From: Kribbella sp. VKM Ac-2568
GTDB lineage: Bacteria; Actinomycetota; Actinomycetes; Propionibacteriales; Kribbellaceae
Assembly (NCBI RefSeq): GCF_004345365.1
Contig: NZ_SLVF01000015.1
Coordinates: 124,001-188,000, forward strand
DNA length: 64,000 nt
Direction: 5' to 3'
Numbering within the stretch: the first letter of the stretch is position 1; each line of letters begins with the position of its first letter. Shown here piece after piece: positions 51,207 to 57,744 of the stretch. The notes below the pieces were generated by a model. It did not search any database. It was not told the origin of the DNA and was given only the letters and a program-made list of their open reading frames with translations. The position numbers were made by a program, and so were the translations under genes.

Positions 51207-52733
51207 ATGGCGACGGCGGAGCGGGCACCGAAGAAGCAGGCGGCACCGAAGAAGCAGACGGGACCGGAGGAGGACACGGTGACCGGGTCCGCCCCGGTTG
51301 CCGAGGGCCCGGTGGACGACCTCACGATGACGCAGCACGTGCTGACGATCGGGCGGCGGAAGCTGAAGTACACGGCCACCACCGGGCGGATCGTGCTGCG
51401 CCAGGAGGTGCTGACCGAGGGCAAGTTCGACGGGCACCTGCCGAAGGCCGAGGTGTTCCTCACCGCCTACACCCTCGACGACGCGGACGCCTCGGACCGG
51501 CCGGTGACGTTCGCGTTCAACGGTGGACCCGGGTCGTCGAGTCTGTGGCTGCACATGGGGCTGCTCGGCCCGCGGCGCGTCGTCTCGGGTGATGCCGGCG
51601 ACCTCGCGCCCCCGCCGTACGGGCTGGTGGACAACGCGGAGACGTTGCTGCGGCACAGCGACCTGGTGTTCATCGACCCGGTATCGACGGGCTACTCGCG
51701 CGCGGTCGCAGGGGAGAAGCCGGGGGAGTACCACGGGTTCACCCGCGACCTGGAGTCGGTCGGCGAGATGATCCGGCTGTGGACCTCGCGCAACGGCCGC
51801 TGGATGTCGCCGAAGTTCCTGGCCGGCGAGTCCTACGGTACGACGCGCGCCGCCGGGCTGGCCGCGCATCTGCAGGACCGGTACGGGATGTACCTGAACG
51901 GGGTGATGCTGATCTCCGCGGTACTGGAGTTCGGCACGCTGGACTTCACCCCGGGCAACGATCTGCCGTTCACGCTCTTCCTGCCGTCGTACGCCGCGGT
52001 CGCGCACTACCACGGGTTGATCCCGGACCGGGAGCTGGCGGAGGTGCTCGCCGACGCGGAGCGCTTCGCGGCCGGCCGCTACCCCAATGCCCTTGCCCAG
52101 GGCAACCGGTTGCCGGCGGACTACCGGGCCGAGGTGCTCACCCGGCTGGCGGGGCTGACCGGTCTGTCGGAGGACTATCTCGACCGGGTGAACCTGCGGA
52201 TCGAGCACACCCGGTTCTTCGCGGAACTGCTGCGCTCGCGTCGTCAGGTGGCCGGCCGGCTGGACGGTCGCTTCACCGGCTGGGACGCGGACGCCGGTGG
52301 CGAGGTGTCGACCGACGACCCGTCGTTCCGGGCGATCATCGGCCCGTACACGGCGGCGGTGAACCACTACCTGCGCGCGGAGCTCGAGTACCTCAACGAC
52401 CTGCCGTACGAGATCATCAGCAGCCAGGCGGCCAAGGACTGGTCCTTCAAGGAGTTCGAGAACAGTCACGTCAGCGTCGCGGACAAGCTGGCCGAGGCGA
52501 TGCGGGCGAACCCGCACCTGAAGGTGCACGTGGCGTCGGGACACTACGACTGCGCGACGCCGTACTTCGCCACCGAGCACACGATCGGCCGGCTGCAGAT
52601 CCCGGCGGAACTGCGCGACAACATCGAACTTTGTTACTACCCGGCGGGTCACATGATGTACGTCCACGAGCCGTCGCGGGTGCAGCAGTCCAAGGATCTC
52701 GCGGCCTTCATCCAGGGAGCCTCCAACCGGTGA
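51207..52733 (+). CDS. Peptidase S10 (serine carboxypeptidase-like)
   Basis: A 508-residue alpha/beta hydrolase of the S10 carboxypeptidase family. The oxyanion motif FAFNGGPGSSSLWLHMG, the nucleophile serine in FLAGESYGTTRAAGLAA, the Asp in VASGHYDCATPYFATEH and the His in YYPAGHMMYVHEPS form the triad. No signal peptide is visible; the N-terminus is Lys-rich (RAPKKQAAPKKQTGPEED), so it is probably cytoplasmic, unlike eukaryotic members. The start is ATG 51207. It is a single gene. Confidence 0.9.
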   Translation: MATAERAPKKQAAPKKQTGPEEDTVTGSAPVAEGPVDDLTMTQHVLTIGRRKLKYTATTGRIVLRQEVLTEGKFDGHLPKAEVFLTAYTLDDADASDRPVTFAFNGGPGSSSLWLHMGLLGPRRVVSGDAGDLAPPPYGLVDNAETLLRHSDLVFIDPVSTGYSRAVAGEKPGEYHGFTRDLESVGEMIRLWTSRNGRWMSPKFLAGESYGTTRAAGLAAHLQDRYGMYLNGVMLISAVLEFGTLDFTPGNDLPFTLFLPSYAAVAHYHGLIPDRELAEVLADAERFAAGRYPNALAQGNRLPADYRAEVLTRLAGLTGLSEDYLDRVNLRIEHTRFFAELLRSRRQVAGRLDGRFTGWDADAGGEVSTDDPSFRAIIGPYTAAVNHYLRAELEYLNDLPYEIISSQAAKDWSFKEFENSHVSVADKLAEAMRANPHLKVHVASGHYDCATPYFATEHTIGRLQIPAELRDNIELCYYPAGHMMYVHEPSRVQQSKDLAAFIQGASNR

Positions 52734-52948
52734 CGTCCGTTCCGCCTCGACGCGTTACTTGCCACCGGCAACATAATCTCCAAGACCGCCGCCGGCGAGC
52801 ACGCCCTCACCACCTTCCCCACCTGGACCGACCTCATCACCCGCTCCCTGACCCACCGCTCCGGCCACCCCACCACTTCACCATCGCCGACGCCAGATCA
52901 GCAGTCCCCTACGGCCGCGAAGTAGTCACCACAGCCCTCGCCCTCTAA
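52734..52948 (+). pseudogene. Frame-shifted C-terminal remnant, nucleotidyltransferase-like
   Basis: Directly after the peptidase stop the frame reads RLDALLATGNIISKTAAGEH and FPTWTDLITRSLTHRSGHPT, then near 52873 switches frame to HFTIADARSAVPYGREVVTT and ends at TAA 52946-52948. The text resembles the C-terminal domain of aminoglycoside adenylyltransferase-like proteins (moderate confidence). The N-terminal catalytic part is absent. Confidence 0.5.
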
Positions 52949-52952
52949 GGGC

Positions 52953-53123
52953 TCAGGAGGGGTAGAGGCGGAAGCCTGACAGCGTGTGCTGGTCGAGCGA
53001 CGCGTAGAAGGCTTCTGCGGTGTCGCTGACCAGGTCTACTCGGTGGTCCAGCCTTCTGTGGTGGAGAGGGCTAGTGCTCCGGGGAGGTGGGTGGCGGCGT
53101 AGCGGAGTACGGTCGCCGGGGGT
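52953..53123 (-). pseudogene. Short decayed coding fragment after map
   Basis: Reading leftward from the map stop, one frame gives EPPATVLRYAATHLPGALAL and STTEGWTTE, then a one-base deletion leads to VDLVSDTAEAFYASLDQHTL and SGFRLYPS before TGA at 52953-52955. The composition is protein-like but I do not recognise the family. Together with the fragment before it, this 390-bp gap appears to be a graveyard of gene ends. Confidence 0.4.
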
Positions 53124-53972
53124 TCACGGGAGGGTGAGGATCTCGGCGCCGGTGTCGGTGACGAGCAGGGTGTGCTCGAACTGGGCCGTGCGCGAGTGGT
53201 CCTTGGTGGTGGCGGTCCAGCCGTCGTCCCAGAGATCGTAGTCGTAGGACCCGAGGGTGAGCATCGGCTCGATCGTGAACGTCATGCCCGGCTCGATCAC
53301 GTCGTCGAACCGCTCGTCGTCGTAGTGCGGGATGATCAGCCCGGAGTGGAACGCGGTGGCGATGCCGTGCCCGGTGAAGTCGCGGACGACGCCGTAGCCG
53401 AAGCGCTTCGCGTACGACTCGATCACGCGGCCGATGATGCTGACCTGACGGCCGGGCTTCACCGCCTTGATACCGCGGTTCAGCGCCTCGCGGGTGCGCT
53501 CGACCAGCAGCCGGCTCTCCTCGTCGACGTCGCCGACCAGGAAGGTCGCGTTGGTGTCGCCGTGCACGCCGTCGAGGAACGCGGTGATGTCCACGTTGAC
53601 GATGTCGCCGTCCTCGAGCGGGCGGTCGTCGGGGATGCCGTGGCAGATCACCTCGTTCACCGAGGTGCACAGCGACTTCGGGTAGTTGCGGTAGCCGAGG
53701 GTCGACGGATAGGCGCCACGCTCGACCAGGTAGTCGTGGCCGATCGCGTCCAGCTCATCCGTGGTGACTCCGGGCTTCGCAGCGGCACCGACAGCCTCGA
53801 GCGCCTGCGCGGCGAGCTGGCCGGCGACGCGCATCTTCGCCACCAGCTCGGGCGCGGTGACATAGGACCCGTCGTACGGCGTCGGCGCGGGCTTGTCGAC
53901 GTAGTCCGGCCGGGGAATGGACGCGGGTACCGGACGGCGAGGCGAGATGATGCCAGGAGTGAGAAGCGACAT
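53124..53972 (-). CDS. map: Methionine aminopeptidase, type I
   Basis: A 282-residue MetAP that removes the initiator methionine from nascent proteins. The five metal ligands are seen in VNVDITAFLDGVHGDTNATF, FTGHGIATAFHSGL, FTIEPMLTLGS and the closing QFEHTLLVTDTGAEILTL; CHGIPDDRPLEDGDIVNVDI is the family signature. The N-terminal 40 residues (ISPRRPVPASIPRPDYVDKP) form the Pro-rich extension of the actinobacterial MapB form. It is divergent from the following small gene. Confidence 0.96.
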   Translation of the reverse strand: MSLLTPGIISPRRPVPASIPRPDYVDKPAPTPYDGSYVTAPELVAKMRVAGQLAAQALEAVGAAAKPGVTTDELDAIGHDYLVERGAYPSTLGYRNYPKSLCTSVNEVICHGIPDDRPLEDGDIVNVDITAFLDGVHGDTNATFLVGDVDEESRLLVERTREALNRGIKAVKPGRQVSIIGRVIESYAKRFGYGVVRDFTGHGIATAFHSGLIIPHYDDERFDDVIEPGMTFTIEPMLTLGSYDYDLWDDGWTATTKDHSRTAQFEHTLLVTDTGAEILTLP

Positions 53973-54026
53973 GGTGAGATCATTCTAGTTAGCTGCGACA
54001 AGACTCCCGGGAGGTGGTCAGCGGTT

Positions 54027-54215
54027 ATGGCCGACGATCACAGCAACGAGTGGTACTACAACGTCAAGACCGGCAAGGTCGAGCCGTACGACGGTGACCG
54101 CGCCGCGGAGCGACTAGGTCCCTACAGCTCGCCGGAAGAAGCGGCCCGGGCGCTGGAGAAGGTCCAGGAACGCAACGAGGCCTGGGACAACGACCCCAAG
54201 TGGAACGACGACTGA
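54027..54215 (+). CDS. Small SPOR-like protein
   Basis: A 62-residue acidic protein: MADDHSNEWYYNVKTGKVEP, then LGPYSSPEEAARALEKVQER and a DNDPKWNDD tail. Homologues are conserved in actinobacteria beside map and are sometimes misnamed after it. The YYN-KTG-KVE and GPY-S-EEA pattern resembles a half SPOR motif. GGGAGGTGG precedes ATG 54027. Function unknown. Confidence 0.8.
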   Translation: MADDHSNEWYYNVKTGKVEPYDGDRAAERLGPYSSPEEAARALEKVQERNEAWDNDPKWNDD

Positions 54216-54232
54216 CCATCACCTGAGCACGG

Positions 54233-54268
54233 CTGAGGGGCACCACCGCATTCGGTGGTGCCCCTCAG
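54233..54268. terminator. Bidirectional terminator between convergent genes
   Basis: CTGAGGGGCACCACCG (54233-54248) and CGGTGGTGCCCCTCAG (54253-54268) form a perfect 16-bp stem with a CATT loop, between the SPOR-like gene and the histone-like gene. It shares the GGGGCACCACCG core with the aceE terminator. Confidence 0.85.
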
Positions 54269-54289
54269 TGTCGTGGTGCGAACTCGCGA

Positions 54290-54841
54290 TCAGGCCTTCT
54301 TCGCCGCGGCCGTGCGAGCCGGGGCCTTCCGCGCGGTCGTCGCCCGCTTGGCGACGGTCTTGCGGGCCGGGGCCTTCTTGGCAGCCACCTTGCGGACGGG
54401 TGCCTTCTTGGCCGCGACCTTCTTCGCGGGTGCCTTCTTCGCTGCGACCTTGCGGGTCGGTGCCTTCTTGGCGACGGTCTTCTTGGCCGTCGTCTTCTTG
54501 GCGGGGGCCTTCTTGGCCACGGTCTTCTTCGCGGTCGTCTTCTTGGCCGGCGCCTTCTTCGCGACGACCTTCTTGGCGGCGACCTTCCGGGCCGGGGCCT
54601 TCTTCGCCGTCGTCTTCTTCGCGGCGGTCTTCTTCGCAGTCGTCTTCTTTGCGGCCGTCTTCTTGGCGGGGGCCTTGGAGACCGCCTTCTTCGCCGCACT
54701 CACCTTCTTCGTCACTGTCTTCTTCGCTGCGGTGACCTTGCGCGCGATGGTCGCGGCGCTGGTCTTCTTGGCGACAGTCTTCTTGGCGGGAGAAGCCTTT
54801 TTGGCTGTCGCCTTCCCTGCGGCTGCCTTTGTGGCTGGCAC
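54290..54841 (-). CDS. Histone H1-like, Lys/Ala-repeat protein
   Basis: A 183-residue protein made almost wholly of AKKAPAKK/AKKTTAKKT/ARKVAAKKA repeats, with no folded domain, acid residues or aromatic residues. Such tails occur at the C-terminus of eukaryotic H1 and of actinobacterial HU homologues; here the repeat tail stands alone. It should bind DNA non-specifically and compact the nucleoid, or bind RNA or ribosomes. ATG 54841 begins MPATKAAAGKATAKK. The in-frame repeats make its length prone to change between strains. Confidence 0.85.
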   Translation of the reverse strand: MPATKAAAGKATAKKASPAKKTVAKKTSAATIARKVTAAKKTVTKKVSAAKKAVSKAPAKKTAAKKTTAKKTAAKKTTAKKAPARKVAAKKVVAKKAPAKKTTAKKTVAKKAPAKKTTAKKTVAKKAPTRKVAAKKAPAKKVAAKKAPVRKVAAKKAPARKTVAKRATTARKAPARTAAAKKA

Positions 54842-55135
54842 TCTGCCTCCTTGGTGCGGCTGAGGAAAACCACGGTGGATTCCTCGTCGTCATGATGATG
54901 ACAACAGTTGGTGCGTACGTAAAGCACCCGAAACGTCAGCACGTTAAGGCGTCCCGGCGGCCAATCCGGGCGAAAAGTCCGAAAATCCTTGTAGAGAAGG
55001 GTTTCCGGTGCGCGTCGAGCTTGCCCGATGGGCTGTGAGATTTGTTGGCGACACGCGCAGAGAAACGGTGCCGAACAGCCGTTTCGCGGTGTCGCGGCGA
55101 AGTGTTGTCATCGGCAACCTCTCCTCACAGCACAC

Positions 55136-55191
55136 GTCGAACGCACCTCGAACGCACGGTGAACGCACCGTCGAACGGTCGCTGGAACGGT
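55136..55191. repeat. Five 11-bp iteron-like repeats upstream of the metal-receptor gene
   Basis: Units GTCGAACGCAC (55136), CTCGAACGCAC (55147), GGTGAACGCAC (55158), CGTCGAACGGT (55169) and a diverged GCTGGAACGGT (55181) follow with an 11-bp period, about one helical turn. They end 45 bp before the ATG at 55236. The rest of 54842-55135 holds the histone-like promoter region and no gene I can support. Confidence 0.7.
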
Positions 55192-55235
55192 CTGCGATGC
55201 TGTTGTGCAGGCGATCGAAGAGAGGTGCTGAACGC

Positions 55236-55973
55236 ATGCACGACGACCAGGAAACGGTTGTCTCGTTGCCGTCGCCACTGCGCCGAGTCGTGAGCATCGT
55301 GCCGTCGCTGACAGAGGCTGTCGCGGCAACGCACGCGCACTTGCTGATCGGCGCGACGGACTGGTGCACGCATCCCGCGGACCTCGACGTGACGCGCGTG
55401 CGTGGCACCAAGAACCCGGACGTCGAACTGATTCGCAACCTCGCGCCGGATGTCGTCATCGCGAACGCCGAAGAGAATCGCGACGCCGATCTCGACGCGT
55501 TGCGCGCCGCCGGGATCGCGGTCTGGGTCACCGCACCGACGACCGTCGGCGAATCACTCGACTCACTGGAGCGAATGCTCTCGGCAATCACCGGCGAGGT
55601 CCCGCAGTGGCTCGACGACGCCCGCGCGGTTTGGCGGACGCCGTACCGCGGACCGCGCCGGCGGGCGGTGATTCCGATCTGGCGGCGGCCGTGGATGGTT
55701 TTGGGACGCGACACCTTCGCCGGTGATCTGCTGCAAAGACTCGGCGTCGACAATGTCTTCGCGGATTCCCCGCAGCGTTATCCGAAGGTCGACCCGGACG
55801 CCTTACCGGAGTACGACTTGGTGGTGTTGCCGGACGAGCCTTACGCGTTCTCGCCCGCGGACGGGCCGGAGGCCTTCGAGCGGCCGAGCCGGTGTATATC
55901 CGGACGGCACCTGACCTGGTACGGACCGTCACTGGTGGAGGCTCGGTCACTGCTGATCGAACAGCTGCAGTGA
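55236..55973 (+). CDS. Helical-backbone metal receptor (BtuF-like, no signal peptide)
   Basis: A 245-residue protein of the periplasmic-binding fold with a long backbone helix (cobalamin/siderophore receptor type): RRVVSIVPSLTEAVAATHAH, LLIGATDWCTHPADLDVTRV, GTKNPDVELIRNLAPDVVIA, FAGDLLQRLGVDNVFADSPQ. No signal peptide or lipobox is present from ATG 55236, so it is cytoplasmic, as in a known branch of the family, and may not be a transport protein. No permease or ATPase gene is near. The longer frame from 55008 crosses the repeat array and is not used. Confidence 0.8.
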   Translation: MHDDQETVVSLPSPLRRVVSIVPSLTEAVAATHAHLLIGATDWCTHPADLDVTRVRGTKNPDVELIRNLAPDVVIANAEENRDADLDALRAAGIAVWVTAPTTVGESLDSLERMLSAITGEVPQWLDDARAVWRTPYRGPRRRAVIPIWRRPWMVLGRDTFAGDLLQRLGVDNVFADSPQRYPKVDPDALPEYDLVVLPDEPYAFSPADGPEAFERPSRCISGRHLTWYGPSLVEARSLLIEQLQ

Positions 55974-56008
55974 GGTGCGACACGGTCGTTGTGAGGTCAG
56001 GTAGACGG

Positions 56009-56027
56009 TTAGGGCAGGCTCACCTAC
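56009..56027 (+). promoter_or_regulatory. Iron box (IdeR/DmdR/DtxR type)
   Basis: TTAGGGCAGGCTCACCTAC matches the DmdR/IdeR consensus TTAGGTTAGGCTCACCTAA at 16 of 19 positions. It ends 18 bp before the ATG of the small Cys-rich gene and 36 bp after the metal-receptor stop, so the small gene is probably iron-repressed. Confidence 0.7.
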
Positions 56028-56045
56028 GCTTGCCGGGTGCCGTCC

Positions 56046-56213
56046 ATGACCGCGAAGAAGAAGTGCTGCAAGGACAAGCCGAGGTGCAAGAAGTGCCCGG
56101 TCGTCCTGAAGCGCCTCAGTGACGCCGGCTGCGCCGAGCGCCTCGATCTGCGGCACTACCTCGTGGACAATAAGCTCAAGAAGAAGGTCCTGAAGAGGGC
56201 CCGCGAGCGCTGA
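56046..56213 (+). CDS. 55-residue Cys4 miniprotein, iron-regulated
   Basis: Reads MTAKKKCCKDKPRCKKCPVV, then LKRLSDAGCAERLDLRHYLV and an end rich in Lys and Arg. Four cysteines lie close together (CC, then C, then C) and could bind a metal. GTG 56037 would add MPS. Similar tiny proteins exist in other actinobacteria but I know of no function. The iron box in its promoter implies a role in iron limitation. Its stop is directly followed by that of the convergent Nudix gene. Confidence 0.75.
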   Translation: MTAKKKCCKDKPRCKKCPVVLKRLSDAGCAERLDLRHYLVDNKLKKKVLKRARER

Positions 56214-56711
56214 TCAGGACGCCTCGCGGTACCTGATCGCCTCGACCGCCTGCCGCAGCAGATTCGGGATGGTGATGTGCGCGGCCTGTCCGGTCGCCTC
56301 CAGCTCGTCCGGGTGCCACCAGCCGTGATCGCTGATCGTCTCCAGCTCGAGCTGTTCCTGGTTGGCGAAGCTCACCTCGACGGCGTCGACGCCGACGGCG
56401 AAGAACGTCTGGTGCTGGATGATCGGGCAGCCGCCCCACTCGAACTCGATCTCGTTCGTCGCCACCGGCTCGCCCAGCTGGTGGGCGGGCAGCAGGATGC
56501 CGACCTCCTCGCGCAGTTCGCGGATCCCGGCCTGCTTCACCGTCTCGCCGGGCTCGACGCCACCGCCGATGGTGAACCAGTACGGCGTCTGCGGGCGCAG
56601 CGGGTCCCAGCCGTGCAGCAGCAGCACCTTGCCGTCCGGGCGGACAGGCAGGACGCGGGCCGTCTTGCGCCGGACGACGGTGCCAGGTGGTGGCAGGCGG
56701 GTATCAGTCAC
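56214..56711 (-). CDS. Nudix hydrolase
   Basis: A 165-residue Nudix enzyme cleaving a nucleoside diphosphate linked to another group. The Nudix box is complete: GGGVEPGETVKQAGIRELRE followed by EVGI. N-terminal RKTARVLPVRPDGKVLLLHG and the late DHGWWHPDELEA fit the family. The true substrate (e.g. a damaged nucleotide or ADP-ribose) is not deducible. It converges with the miniprotein gene and is divergent from the aldo/keto reductase gene. Confidence 0.92.
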   Translation of the reverse strand: MTDTRLPPPGTVVRRKTARVLPVRPDGKVLLLHGWDPLRPQTPYWFTIGGGVEPGETVKQAGIRELREEVGILLPAHQLGEPVATNEIEFEWGGCPIIQHQTFFAVGVDAVEVSFANQEQLELETISDHGWWHPDELEATGQAAHITIPNLLRQAVEAIRYREAS

Positions 56712-56814
56712 ACCTCAAAACGCTACCGACCGCTTCGCACCTTCGAGTGTTCGTGCGGCGCGTCTCACATCGAGCGAGCGTCGCCGCGTTGGTCGCCGGT
56801 GAGACGATCGCAGC

Positions 56815-57717
56815 ATGACTGCGCGGATCGGACTGGGACTGGCGGCAATCGGACGACCGGGGTACATCAACCTCGGACACGATCAGGACCTCCCGCCGCG
56901 CCGCGAGGTCGAGGACCTCCGCCGCCGGACGCACGAACTGCTGGAGCAGGCCTGGAAAGCGGGTGTCCGGTACTTCGACGCCGCGCGCTCCTACGGTCTG
57001 GCGGAACAGTTCCTAGGGGAGTGGCTGACTCCCGAACGGCGTAGCGAGCTGACGGTGGGTTCGAAGTGGGGCTACACCTACGTCGCCGATTGGCGGCACG
57101 ACGCGGACACCCACGAGGTGAAGGACCACTCGCTCGCCACCTTCGAGCGGCAGTGGCCCGAGACCCTGCAGGCGCTTGGTGGTCCGCCCGACTTCTACCT
57201 CGTCCACAGCCTTACGACGGACAGCCCGGCTCTCGACGACAAGGGCCTGCTCGACCGACTCGCGAAGTTGGCGGATACCGGAGTACGGGTCGGGCTGTCG
57301 ACGAGTGGTCCGCGTCAGGCGGAGACGCTGCAAAAGGCTTTGGAGCTCGGTGGTCCGTTCTCCGCGGTTCAGGCGACGTGGAACGTGCTGGAGACCTCGG
57401 TCGGTCCGGCGCTGGCCGAGGTCCACGACGCCGGCTGGTTCGTCGTCGTCAAGGAAGCCGTCGCCAACGGACGCCTGACCTCGAGGGCAGGGGAGACCCC
57501 CTTCAACGAGTTCGCGGCACAACACGGCGTCGCGCCGGACTCCCTCGCCATCGGTGCGGCCGCCGCCCAGCCCTGGGCCGACGTGGTACTGAGCGGCGCA
57601 ACCACCGCCGAGCAACTGAAAAGCAACCTCGCACCCGAGAACCGCGGCCCACTCACAGAGTTCGTCGAGGAGCCCTACGAGTACTGGTCCGAGCGCTCAG
57701 CCCTTCCCTGGATCTAG
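56815..57717 (+). CDS. Aldo/keto reductase
   Basis: A 300-residue NADPH-dependent oxidoreductase. The barrel start RIGLGLAAIGRPGYINLGHD, the catalytic Asp-Tyr pair in GVRYFDAARSYGLAEQFLGE, Lys in LTVGSKWGYTY and His in DFYLVHSLTTDS are present. It lacks the usual RS-R motif of NADPH grip in places but keeps SGATTAEQLKSNL. The substrate is unknown. It is a single gene convergent with panB, 27 bp between stops. Confidence 0.88.
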   Translation: MTARIGLGLAAIGRPGYINLGHDQDLPPRREVEDLRRRTHELLEQAWKAGVRYFDAARSYGLAEQFLGEWLTPERRSELTVGSKWGYTYVADWRHDADTHEVKDHSLATFERQWPETLQALGGPPDFYLVHSLTTDSPALDDKGLLDRLAKLADTGVRVGLSTSGPRQAETLQKALELGGPFSAVQATWNVLETSVGPALAEVHDAGWFVVVKEAVANGRLTSRAGETPFNEFAAQHGVAPDSLAIGAAAAQPWADVVLSGATTAEQLKSNLAPENRGPLTEFVEEPYEYWSERSALPWI

Positions 57718-57744
57718 GCCGGTCCTCGATCTAGATCCACGGGG

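Noticed and set aside
54255..54863. Plus-strand 202-residue Phe/Ala/Val-rich frame opposite the histone-like gene
   Set aside because: It is the complement of AAG/GCC repeats; it looks like a membrane protein only because Lys codons read as Phe/Leu on the other strand.
55136..55191. CRISPR array
   Set aside because: 11-bp units without spacers and no cas genes; tandem binding sites fit better. The panB AAQER repeats (59690-59990) are likewise in-frame coding repeats, not CRISPR.
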